A stretch of 64,000 nt of DNA from Achromobacter sp. B7 (GTDB lineage Bacteria; Pseudomonadota; Gammaproteobacteria; Burkholderiales; Burkholderiaceae_B): NCBI RefSeq assembly GCF_003600685.1, contig NZ_CP032084.1:6076001-6140000 (forward strand). The letters are read 5' to 3'. Within the stretch, counting starts at the first letter, position 1. Every line of letters starts with the position of its first letter. This document shows positions 43,000-51,333 of the stretch, piece after piece. The notes beneath the pieces were generated by a model that saw only the letters and a program-made list of their open reading frames with translations, had not been told where the DNA came from and ran no database searches. Made by a program: the position numbers and the translations under genes.

Positions 43000-45387
43000 A
43001 TGGACCGCAACGTGCCAAGCGAACGCGTCGTCAAGGCGCATACGCCCCTGCCGCCCGAGCAATTGAAATTTCGCGGCATGCACGGCGCCGAAAGCCTGTC
43101 GCAGCTATTTGAGTTCGAGGTTGAGCTGGTCTCGGAGTCCTATTCGCTGGACATGAAGTCGCTGCTTGGCAAACCGCTGACGCTTGAAATCGAAACCACG
43201 CCGGGCGCGCCGCGCTATCTCAGCGGACACATCACCCGCTGCGTGCTGGTGGGCCGTGAGAACAACACGTCCCGCTACACCATCTACCGCGCCACCGTAC
43301 GCCCGTGGCTGTGGTACCTGACGCAAACGTCGGACAACAAGATCTTCCAGAACAAGAACGTGCCCGACGTGATCCGCGAGGTGCTCAAGGATTACAGCTA
43401 CCCCGTTGAGTTCAAGCTGACCGAGACCTATCGCAACTGGGAATACTGCGTGCAGTACCAGGAAACCGACTACGCCTTCATCTGTCGGCTGATGGAACAC
43501 GAGGGCATCTATTTCTGGTTCAAGCACGACAACGGCAAGCACACGCTGGTGCTGACCGACGACATCACGCAGCACGAACCGGTTGCCGACTACGAAAAGA
43601 TTCCGTATTACGGCCCCGACCGCATCACGGTGCCGCGCGAAGACTACATCCACAAATGGGAAGTGGCCGAGCAGATCACGCCGGGCGCCTTCGCCACCAC
43701 GGATTACCACCCGCTGACGCCCGCTGCCAGTCTGGAAGCGCGGCGCAACAACCCGGGCGCCTATGACCACGGCGACCTGGAAATGTACGAATGGCAAGGC
43801 GGCTACACCAACCCGGACGATGCCGAGCATTACACGCGCGTGCGGCTGCAAGACCTGCAATGCCGACAGGAACAAAGCACCGGCGCATCCAATGCGCGCG
43901 GGCTGTCGACCGGGCATCTGTTCACGCTGCGCAATCATCCACGGCAAGCGGAAAACCGCGAGTATCTTGTCGTCAGCACCTACTACCGCATTCGCGAAAC
44001 GGGCTACGCAAGCGGTCAGATAGACCCCGGCGATTTCGATCTGGAATTCGTGGTGCTGCCCTCCAGCACGCAGTTTCGCGCCCCGCGCGTCACGCCGATC
44101 CCCCGCACCCACGGGCCGCAGACGGCAACGGTAGTCGGTAAACAGGGCGAGGAAATCTGGACCGACAAGATGGGCCGCGTCAAAGTGCAGTTTCACTGGG
44201 ACCGCTATGGCAAGAAGGACGAGAACAGTTCGTGCTGGGTGCGCGTGTCGAGCCCCTGGGCGGGCGGCGGCTTTGGCGGCATCCAATTGCCGCGTGTGCG
44301 CGACGAGGTCATCGTGGATTTCATTGGCGGCCAACCCGACCGCCCCATCGTGATCGGGCGCGTGTTCAATGCGAACAACCTGCCGCCGTGGGACCTGCCC
44401 GACAATGCCACGCAAAGCGGCTTTCTTAGCCGCTCAAAAAGCGGTACGCCGGCCACCGCGAACGCGTTGATGTTCGAAGATAAAAGCGGCTGCGAGCGCA
44501 TCTGGCTGCACGCAGAGCGCGAGCTGTGCACCGAGGTCGAAGCCAACGAGACGCACTCGACCGACCTGAACCGCAACACCACCATCGGCCAGAACGACAC
44601 CACCAAGATAGGCGGCTTTCGCGACATCAACGTCACCGGCACCGACAACTTGAAAGTCGGCAAGCGCCGCGACGTGTACGTCACGGGGCACGAGGAATAC
44701 ACCGTCAAGGCCTCGCGCACCGTCAACGTGAAAGACGGCCTGATGGATGAGAAGTTCGACAACGGCTTGAAGACCACCGTGGCCGCCAAGGGCGAAGAAC
44801 GCGAGATCACGGGGCTGTTCAAGGAGACCTTGAAGACGGGCCAGGAGGTCAACGTCACCGGCGGCAACTCGCTGCATCACGTCAAGGACGGCACGCTGAC
44901 TGAAAAGGCCAAGGGCAAGGTCGAGGTGCTGTCCACCGATGCAAACATGGACGTGAAGGCCAAGACGGCGATGTTGGTGCAGTCCGAAACCGCCACGATG
45001 GACATCAAATCCAAAGGCAAGGCGCACATCGAATCGGAAGGCTCGACGGTGATGGTCAAGGCCCAGGGCAACATCACGCTGCAAACGCCGGCCGACGTGG
45101 TGATGGACGCTGCCAACGTGAAGGATTTGTCCAAGGAAAGCTGGTTGCAGGCCACACCGTTCTCGATCGGCCTGGCGGTGGCCAAGGCCGAATTCGGGAT
45201 GCATCGAATGGCATTGTTCCGCACCACCGTCATGCTGAACCTGTCGTTCACGAACTACGCGGCGGTCAGCAGTATTGGCCAGTTGGTGTCGTACCGCACG
45301 ACCGGGTCCAGCTACGCGTTCGACCTTCAGAAGGCCGAGCAGGTCGGCCTGGGCGCATCCATGGTCGGCCTGTGGTCCATCATTTGA
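43000..45387 (+). CDS. vgrG: type VI secretion system spike protein VgrG (TssI)
   Basis: A 795-residue spike that sits on the Hcp tube and receives a PAAR-like tip. The gp27-like part (about 1-380) begins with LKFRGMHGAESLSQLFEFEVEL. The gp5-like OB-fold holds KVQFHWDRYGKKDENSSCWVRV and WAGGGFGGIQLPRVRDEV, and the beta-prism needle runs to about residue 705. A C-terminal extension of about 85 residues (SKESWLQATPFSIGLAV to the end) follows and has no recognisable toxin fold; it may dock the adaptor. A strong AAGGAG site lies 8 bp upstream. It heads the spike-module operon. Confidence 0.96.
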   Translation: MDRNVPSERVVKAHTPLPPEQLKFRGMHGAESLSQLFEFEVELVSESYSLDMKSLLGKPLTLEIETTPGAPRYLSGHITRCVLVGRENNTSRYTIYRATVRPWLWYLTQTSDNKIFQNKNVPDVIREVLKDYSYPVEFKLTETYRNWEYCVQYQETDYAFICRLMEHEGIYFWFKHDNGKHTLVLTDDITQHEPVADYEKIPYYGPDRITVPREDYIHKWEVAEQITPGAFATTDYHPLTPAASLEARRNNPGAYDHGDLEMYEWQGGYTNPDDAEHYTRVRLQDLQCRQEQSTGASNARGLSTGHLFTLRNHPRQAENREYLVVSTYYRIRETGYASGQIDPGDFDLEFVVLPSSTQFRAPRVTPIPRTHGPQTATVVGKQGEEIWTDKMGRVKVQFHWDRYGKKDENSSCWVRVSSPWAGGGFGGIQLPRVRDEVIVDFIGGQPDRPIVIGRVFNANNLPPWDLPDNATQSGFLSRSKSGTPATANALMFEDKSGCERIWLHAERELCTEVEANETHSTDLNRNTTIGQNDTTKIGGFRDINVTGTDNLKVGKRRDVYVTGHEEYTVKASRTVNVKDGLMDEKFDNGLKTTVAAKGEEREITGLFKETLKTGQEVNVTGGNSLHHVKDGTLTEKAKGKVEVLSTDANMDVKAKTAMLVQSETATMDIKSKGKAHIESEGSTVMVKAQGNITLQTPADVVMDAANVKDLSKESWLQATPFSIGLAVAKAEFGMHRMALFRTTVMLNLSFTNYAAVSSIGQLVSYRTTGSSYAFDLQKAEQVGLGASMVGLWSII

Positions 45388-45394
45388 GACGCTC

Positions 45395-45847
45395 ATGTCG
45401 GACTTCGTGACGGCCTGGCCGGACTGGGGAAAATGGGTCGTGCTGGGCTTGCTGTTGTCGGGCGTGCAGGCGGCCTTCATGCTTCGGCGCGAACGCCGAC
45501 GCCGGGCGGCCGGGCGCGCGGAAACCGAACGCCTGGACGCGGTCCGCGCCACGGGCGTGGCCAGCACCGCACGCGTGATGGCAGCGCGCGACACGCGTAC
45601 CCGCATCGGCGAGACGTTGTATTTCGTCATCGAGCTGGAGCTGGAGATTGCCGCCACCGATGCCACGCCGGCGTTTACGCGCACGGTACGCGTGCCGCTA
45701 TCGCCGCTGCACCTGGCCGAGTTCGGTGCGGGCAAGACCGTGCAGGTGCGCGTGCAGGCGCGGGAGGGGTCCGCGCAACGGTCGCGCGAAGGGTCGCGGG
45801 ACAATGCCGCCACCTATGACGTCGCCATTGATCAGCCCACCGGATAG
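45395..45847 (+). CDS. small membrane-anchored protein of unknown function in the spike module
   Basis: A 150-residue protein not recognised. A single N-terminal transmembrane helix (WVVLGLLLSGVQAAFML, about 13-30) is followed by a basic cluster (RRERRRRAAGR), which by the positive-inside rule suggests the C-terminal domain is cytoplasmic. That domain is mixed alpha/beta (YFVIELELEI, FTRTVRVPLSPLHLAEFGAGKTVQVRVQARE). It starts 7 bp after vgrG and ends 3 bp before the DUF2169 gene. It could be an immunity protein, an assembly factor or an effector; nothing in the sequence decides. Confidence 0.7.
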   Translation: MSDFVTAWPDWGKWVVLGLLLSGVQAAFMLRRERRRRAAGRAETERLDAVRATGVASTARVMAARDTRTRIGETLYFVIELELEIAATDATPAFTRTVRVPLSPLHLAEFGAGKTVQVRVQAREGSAQRSREGSRDNAATYDVAIDQPTG

Positions 45848-45850
45848 CCC

Positions 45851-48478
45851 ATGAAGACCATCAAGCCTTTCCGCCTGGGCGTCCTGACGCGGCCCTACCG
45901 ATGGCAGCGCCGCGATCTGTTGGGCGTGTCGGTCTTCGCCCTGGTCGACATCGCGCAGTCCCCCACGTTGTTGACCGACCAGGACCTTTGGAAGCTTGCC
46001 GCCGAAGAAGGCATCGGCGCGCTGGACCTGGCCACGCCCAAGCAGTACCCGGAAGTGCTGGTTTCGGGCCATGCCTACCCCCATGATGCCAAGCAGCCCG
46101 GCGCGTGCGGCGTGCGCGTGCAGGTGGGCGCCATCGACAAGTCATTGCTGGTCTTTGGCGACCGCTACTGGATCGATGGCAAAGCGACCGCGCCGCAGCC
46201 GTTTGCGCGCATGCGCCTGGACTGGAGCCACGCCTATGGCGGCCCGGACGTCGCTGAAAACCCGCTGGGTATCGGCGCGCAGGACGAGGTCATCAATGGC
46301 GTGCGCACGCGTCGGCTGCCAAACATTGAACACCCCTTGCAGCGCATCAGCGCCCCCGGGCAACGCGTGGCGCCTGCGGGCTTTGGCGCACTGCCCGTGG
46401 AATGGCCGCAGCGCGCATCGCACATGGGCCGCGACTACGGACAGGAATGGCTGGAGCACGACTATCCCGGTTTCGCGCGCGACATGGACTGGCGCTTCTT
46501 CAACGCGGCGCCGCCCGACCAATGGGGGCCGGCCAACGCCGAGCTTGCCGGTGGCACGGACTATGCGCTGTGGAATCTGCATCCTGAACAAGCGGTGTTG
46601 CGCGGCCAACTGCCCCGCTGGCGCGCGCGCTGTTTTGTCAGCCGACAGGCGGATGGCAGCGCGCTTGAAGAGGTACCGCTGCGCCTGACCACCGCGTGGT
46701 TTTTTCCCGATCACACGAAGATGGTGCTGATCTGGCACGGCGCGGTGCACGTGCGCGAGGATGACGCAGCGGATATCCGCCACATCATGCCTGCGCTGGA
46801 ACACGCGGACCAGCCGCGCGAAGTCAGCCATTACCGGGACGTCGTGCGGCAACGCCTGAGCCCGGAGCTGGGCCCCGTCTATGCCCTGCTAGACGCGCAA
46901 CTCGTGCCGGAAGAGCTTTGCGACGGCGGGTTGGAAGGGGACGCGCAAACCTTGGCCGTGCGTGCCACCAACAGGAACGTTCACGCCGGGCTGGCGCGCC
47001 GCCACGCGCGCGAACGCGAGTCGCTATTGGCGCAGGGCCTGGACCCCGATCTGTACATGGCGCCGTTGGACCCGCCGCCTACAGCGCCCAGGCTTGCCGA
47101 TTTGCCACAAACGATATTGCGCATGCAGCAAGAGCTTGAAGAGGCCAAGCGCCTGTCCGGCGGGCCGGGCGCGCGCGCGCTGGCGGATCCCAACCTGCCG
47201 CAGATGGCCGAAGTGGCCGGCGTGGACATGGACGCGCTGCGCCGGCCGGGGCCGGACGGCACACTGCCGTCCGGCTTCGATCCCCGCAGGGTCAAACGAC
47301 ACATTGCCGAGTTCGATGCCAGCCCGCATGCGCGGGCCGGACGCGCATCGGCGGATAGCCCGACGTCCCTGCCGCCACTGGCCGACACGCTGGGGCCGCA
47401 GGTGCATCAGGCGTATCAACAGTCGGCCCATCATTTTGCCCCGCCCCCGCCCATGCCGCCATTGCGCGCGCAGCGCACGCGCCGCAAACTGGACGCGCAG
47501 CTGAAAAACAACCGCGACTGTCGCGACATGAACCTGACCGGTGCGGATCTATCGGGCATGGACCTGTCGTGCGTCAATTTTCAGCGCGCGATTTTCGCCG
47601 GCGCAAAGCTCGCGGATACCCGGCTGGATGGCTGCGACCTGACCGACGCCGTGCTGACGGGCGCGGACTTGACCCGCGCAAGCCTGTCCGGCGCGAACCT
47701 GACGCGCGCCAACCTGGGCCGCACGCAATGTGTGAGGACCCACTTCGCGCAGGGCCAGTTCAAGGAATGCACGTGGGACCACGCGCAGTGCGAAGACTGC
47801 AATTTTGCCGACAGCGCATGGCAGCTGGGGCGCTTGCACCAGGCGCGGTTGATACGTTGCGACTTCCGCCGTGCCAGCTTCAGCCAGTGGGCGGCGATGA
47901 GCGGCACATTCGAAGACTGCGACTTTCGCGACACGCGCTTCGAGCAGTGCGTGTTCATGCAGAGCGCGCTTGCCGATGCGGACTTTGCTGGCGCGACGTT
48001 GGTGCGGCTGAGCTTCATGGACGTGGCTTTCACAGGCCGCTTCAGCATGGAAAATGCCACGCTGGACGGCTGCGCCTTCGCCGGGCGCGTCGAGCTGGCG
48101 GGCGCCCGGCTGCGCGGCATGCAGTTCAAGCACGGCAGCGCGCGCGGCGCCACATTGACGGGCGCGGACTTGCGCGGCGCGACCCTGAACGCCTGTGACT
48201 TTTCCGAGTGCCAGTTGCAAGATGCCGACCTGAGCGGCCTGACCGCCCCCGACACGCACTTCGTGCGCGCGGATTTCACCGGCGCCTGCCTGCGTAATGC
48301 CAACCTGATCAACAGCTTGCTGGGCAAGGCCATCTTCTTGCGTGCCGATCTTACCGGGTCGAACTTCTTCCGCGCCGATGTCGCGCAAACGCAAATGGAC
48401 GACAGCACCGGGCTGGACCATACCTACACGCAAGGCGCCAAGCGCTGGCCCGCCAGGCAGCCGGAGCAGCCCGCATGA
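45851..48478 (+). CDS. DUF2169-pentapeptide repeat fusion, putative T6SS adaptor
   Basis: An 875-residue protein. The N-terminal DUF2169 domain (about 1-330) starts KTIKPFRLGVLTRPYRWQRRDLLGVSV and includes the conserved ARMRLDWSHAYGGPDVAENPLG and WFFPDHTKMVLIWHG. A polar linker (about 360-540) precedes a long pentapeptide-repeat beta-helix (about 556-860, A(D/N)LxGAxL units). DUF2169 proteins act as adaptors for loading PAAR/DUF4150-linked effectors onto VgrG, as in the Agrobacterium Tde2 pathway. Fusion to a right-handed beta-helix suggests an elongated scaffold. It overlaps the next pentapeptide gene by 4 bp. Confidence 0.88.
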   Translation: MKTIKPFRLGVLTRPYRWQRRDLLGVSVFALVDIAQSPTLLTDQDLWKLAAEEGIGALDLATPKQYPEVLVSGHAYPHDAKQPGACGVRVQVGAIDKSLLVFGDRYWIDGKATAPQPFARMRLDWSHAYGGPDVAENPLGIGAQDEVINGVRTRRLPNIEHPLQRISAPGQRVAPAGFGALPVEWPQRASHMGRDYGQEWLEHDYPGFARDMDWRFFNAAPPDQWGPANAELAGGTDYALWNLHPEQAVLRGQLPRWRARCFVSRQADGSALEEVPLRLTTAWFFPDHTKMVLIWHGAVHVREDDAADIRHIMPALEHADQPREVSHYRDVVRQRLSPELGPVYALLDAQLVPEELCDGGLEGDAQTLAVRATNRNVHAGLARRHARERESLLAQGLDPDLYMAPLDPPPTAPRLADLPQTILRMQQELEEAKRLSGGPGARALADPNLPQMAEVAGVDMDALRRPGPDGTLPSGFDPRRVKRHIAEFDASPHARAGRASADSPTSLPPLADTLGPQVHQAYQQSAHHFAPPPPMPPLRAQRTRRKLDAQLKNNRDCRDMNLTGADLSGMDLSCVNFQRAIFAGAKLADTRLDGCDLTDAVLTGADLTRASLSGANLTRANLGRTQCVRTHFAQGQFKECTWDHAQCEDCNFADSAWQLGRLHQARLIRCDFRRASFSQWAAMSGTFEDCDFRDTRFEQCVFMQSALADADFAGATLVRLSFMDVAFTGRFSMENATLDGCAFAGRVELAGARLRGMQFKHGSARGATLTGADLRGATLNACDFSECQLQDADLSGLTAPDTHFVRADFTGACLRNANLINSLLGKAIFLRADLTGSNFFRADVAQTQMDDSTGLDHTYTQGAKRWPARQPEQPA

Positions 48479-49533
48479 ACATCGACAAGCTGCTGGACAG
48501 CGTGCGCCATGGCGAGCCGATACAACACATCAGCCTGGCAGGCGCCGATCTGGCCGGGCTGGATCTGGCGGGTGCTTTTTTCGATCACGTTGATTTCACG
48601 GGTGCACGGATGGCCGGCTGCCAGTTACAGGACAGCCAGTTCATCAGCTGCGCCATGGGCCACGTGGATGCCGTCGGCGCCAACCTGGACACTGCGCGGC
48701 TGCTACGCTGCCAGGCAAGGGAAGCAAGGTTCAGCGGCGGCCGCTTTCATGGCGCGAGCTTCACGGAATGCGACCTGACGGGCGCCCGGCTGGACCAGGC
48801 CGCCCTGTACGAATCGTCTTTCACCGCCACGTCGCTAGAGCTTGCATCGTTGCAGGCCGCTTGCGTGGAACGCTCGGTGTTCTCGCGCGGCACCTTCGCC
48901 AACGCCGATCTGACGCAAGCGCAGCTTGGCTACACCCTGTTCCATCAGCTGGACCTGCGCAGCGCCACGCTGACGGGCGCCAACGCCGCCAGCACGATGT
49001 TCACGGAATGCAATCTGACAGCGCAGCGCTTCGCCGGGCAGTCGTTTGCGTTGTGCCATTTCACGGATTGCCAGCTGGACGCCGCGGATTTTCGCCAATG
49101 CGATTTGCGTCAGTCGGGCTTCAAGGGATCATCGTTGCGGGGCGCGCGCTTTGCCGGCGCTTGCGCACCGCAGGCTCTGTTTCCCCAGGCGGATCTGACC
49201 GGGGCGGACCTGCAAGGCGGTCGCTTTGACGGCGCCATCTGGGCCGAGGCCACGCTGGACGGCGCGAACTTTCGCGGCGCGAGCCTTTGCCTGTGCATTT
49301 TTCAGCGCGCGCGCTGCGCCGGTACGGACTTTCATGGCGCGCAACTGGCGGACGCGGATTTTTCGCTGGCGGACCTGGAGGGCGCTGATCTGCGCGACGC
49401 CACTTTCCTGCGCACACGCATGCATCGCGCGCTGACCGGCGGTGTGCGCTGGTCGCAGCGCCACGGCATCATCGAAAACGACGCGCCCCTGCTTGAAGCC
49501 GAACTGTGGTCGGCAGCGCGCGCAAACCTTTGA
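48475..49533 (+). CDS. pentapeptide repeat protein of the T6SS spike module
   Basis: A 352-residue protein consisting almost wholly of pentapeptide repeats (about 15-325), such as ADLAGLDLAG and ADLEGADLRDATFLRTRMH, predicting a quadrilateral right-handed beta-helix. A short capping segment holds the N-terminus (MNIDKLLDSVRHGEPI). ATG 48475 overlaps the stop of the DUF2169-pentapeptide gene (ATGA), so the two are made together. It may pair with the DUF2169 beta-helix or bind cargo. Pentapeptide proteins can also mimic DNA, and either role here is inference. Confidence 0.9.
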   Translation: MNIDKLLDSVRHGEPIQHISLAGADLAGLDLAGAFFDHVDFTGARMAGCQLQDSQFISCAMGHVDAVGANLDTARLLRCQAREARFSGGRFHGASFTECDLTGARLDQAALYESSFTATSLELASLQAACVERSVFSRGTFANADLTQAQLGYTLFHQLDLRSATLTGANAASTMFTECNLTAQRFAGQSFALCHFTDCQLDAADFRQCDLRQSGFKGSSLRGARFAGACAPQALFPQADLTGADLQGGRFDGAIWAEATLDGANFRGASLCLCIFQRARCAGTDFHGAQLADADFSLADLEGADLRDATFLRTRMHRALTGGVRWSQRHGIIENDAPLLEAELWSAARANL

Positions 49534-49558
49534 CCCCATCGCAACAGGAGTGCAAACC

Positions 49559-49942
49559 ATGCAAGTGCTCTGCCAGTTACCCAGCGTCGGCTTGGGATTT
49601 CCCGACGTCTGCAAGACGCCCGTGCCGCCGGTGCCGCACATTGACGTGTCGACGTCGTCCATGGGGATTCCGGTGGTGTGGAACGTGTGGTTAAGCTGCA
49701 TGCCCATGCACAACATGGTCACAACGATACCGGTGACGCTCGGCGACACCGCGGGCGTGGGCGGTGGCGTGATATCCCAGACGTTCATGGGGCAGGCGCG
49801 CTACATCACCGGGGCGTTCACCGTGCTGGTGCGCGCCGCGCCGCTGGTGCGCGTGACCAGCCTGACGTTGCAGAACACGATCAATACGCCGGGCTTCAAG
49901 GCGGCCACGCCGCAAAAATCGATGTTTGCGTTGGCGGCGTGA
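49559..49942 (+). CDS. PAAR-like (DUF4150) T6SS tip protein
   Basis: A 127-residue protein matching the DUF4150 PAAR-like family: a start rich in PSVGLGFPDVCKTPVPP, a hydrophobic strand region VVWNVWLSCMPMHNMVT, and a Gly-rich turn GDTAGVGGGVISQ. Such proteins cap the VgrG needle. It is stand-alone, without the C-terminal toxin extension seen in many DUF4150 effectors. A clear AGGAG site precedes ATG 49559, which lies 25 bp after the pentapeptide gene. Last gene of the T6SS locus, convergent with ccsB. Confidence 0.87.
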   Translation: MQVLCQLPSVGLGFPDVCKTPVPPVPHIDVSTSSMGIPVVWNVWLSCMPMHNMVTTIPVTLGDTAGVGGGVISQTFMGQARYITGAFTVLVRAAPLVRVTSLTLQNTINTPGFKAATPQKSMFALAA

Positions 49943-49957
49943 CGCGCTTGGGGTGAA

Positions 49958-51325
49958 TTACAGCTGGCCGTAGGAGTGCAGGCCGGACAGGAACATGTTC
50001 ACGCCCAGGAAGGCAAAGCCGGTGATCAGCAGGCCCATCAGCGCCCAGTAGGCCGCCATGGTGCCGCGCAGACCCTTGATCAGGCGCATGTGCAGCCAGG
50101 CCGCGTAGTTCAGCCAGACGATCAGCGCCCAGGTTTCCTTGGGGTCCCACTGCCAGTAGGCGCCCCAGGCGTCCGCCGCCCACAGCGCGCCCAGGATCGT
50201 GGCCACCGTGAAGAAGGCGAAGCCGATGGCGATGGCGCGATACATGATGTCGTCCAGCACCTCCAGCGAGGGCAGCGCCACGGCGATCCGGCGGCGGCCC
50301 AGCAGAATGGCGCCCACGATCACCGCGCCCACGCCGAAGTACAGCATCCACGTGGCCGACAAGCCGTCGGTACGGAACACCATCGGCTCGGCGCACAGCA
50401 ACACACCCAGGATGAATAGCGGCGCCAGCTTGGCCCACGACGTGGTCTGGCCATGCTGCTTGATCAGATAGGCAAAGCCCACCATCGCGGCCAGCGAAAA
50501 CGTGCCATAGCCGATGAAGTTGGCCGGCACGTGCAGCTTCATCCACCAGCTTTTCAGCGCGGGCACCAGCGGTTGGATCTGGCCGGCATCGCGCGTGAAG
50601 GAATACCACAGCAGGAACACGACGGCCGAGGTCACCACCAGCAGTACAAAGCCGCCCAGCGCGCGCGTGGCGTACTTGCGTTCGTAATACAGGTAGAACA
50701 GCGCCGTGATCAGCGAGAACAGCACGAAGACTTCGTACAGGTTGCTGACGGGAATATGGCCCAGGTCAGGGCCCATCAGATGGCCTTCGCGCCAGCGCAC
50801 CAGCAGGCCGGTGACACCGGCGAACACCGCGCCCCACGTCAGCGCCGTGCCCAGCCACGCGGCGGTCGGGCTGAACACGCCGATCCAGTAGCAGACCATG
50901 GCCAGCGCAAACAGCGCGCACATCCACAAGATGGCCGACTGGGAAGAAAACAGGTATTTCAGGAAGAACACCTGCTCGGCGCGGGCCAGGTCATTGCCGT
51001 ACAGCATCAAGGCCAGCCCCGCCGCGATCGCACAGGCGACCATCAGGCGGCGCAGCGGACGCCACAGCCAGCCCATCCAGGCCAGCGCGGGCACGGTGCC
51101 GCACAGGATGATCTTCTCGTAGTAGTCCATCGCGTTGCCGTGGCTGGTCAGCGCGAAGCCGGCGCCCACTGCCAACAGCAGGAAGAAAACAACGTCGGTC
51201 CAATCCGGCTTGCCGCGACGGGCGCGGTTATCGCCCGTTTCGGACAAGCTGTCTTGCCACAGGGTATCGGGCGACGCGTTCAACGTGTCCGGCGAGGAGG
51301 GGTGCGGGGTGGTCGTAGTCGACAT
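49958..51325 (-). CDS. ccsB: cytochrome c biogenesis protein CcsB (CcsA/ResC type)
   Basis: A 455-residue polytopic inner-membrane protein of System II cytochrome c maturation, carrying heme across and handling it for ligation. The tryptophan-rich WWD-like heme motif WAADAWGAYWQWDPKETWALI lies near residue 380, and conserved histidines (GHIPVSN, KLHVPANFIGY, WLHMRLIKG) are present. About eight helices are predicted. It starts 8 bp after the ccs1 stop; the two proteins form the heme lyase complex. Confidence 0.93.
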   Translation of the reverse strand: MSTTTTPHPSSPDTLNASPDTLWQDSLSETGDNRARRGKPDWTDVVFFLLLAVGAGFALTSHGNAMDYYEKIILCGTVPALAWMGWLWRPLRRLMVACAIAAGLALMLYGNDLARAEQVFFLKYLFSSQSAILWMCALFALAMVCYWIGVFSPTAAWLGTALTWGAVFAGVTGLLVRWREGHLMGPDLGHIPVSNLYEVFVLFSLITALFYLYYERKYATRALGGFVLLVVTSAVVFLLWYSFTRDAGQIQPLVPALKSWWMKLHVPANFIGYGTFSLAAMVGFAYLIKQHGQTTSWAKLAPLFILGVLLCAEPMVFRTDGLSATWMLYFGVGAVIVGAILLGRRRIAVALPSLEVLDDIMYRAIAIGFAFFTVATILGALWAADAWGAYWQWDPKETWALIVWLNYAAWLHMRLIKGLRGTMAAYWALMGLLITGFAFLGVNMFLSGLHSYGQL

Positions 51326-51333
51326 AAATAACC

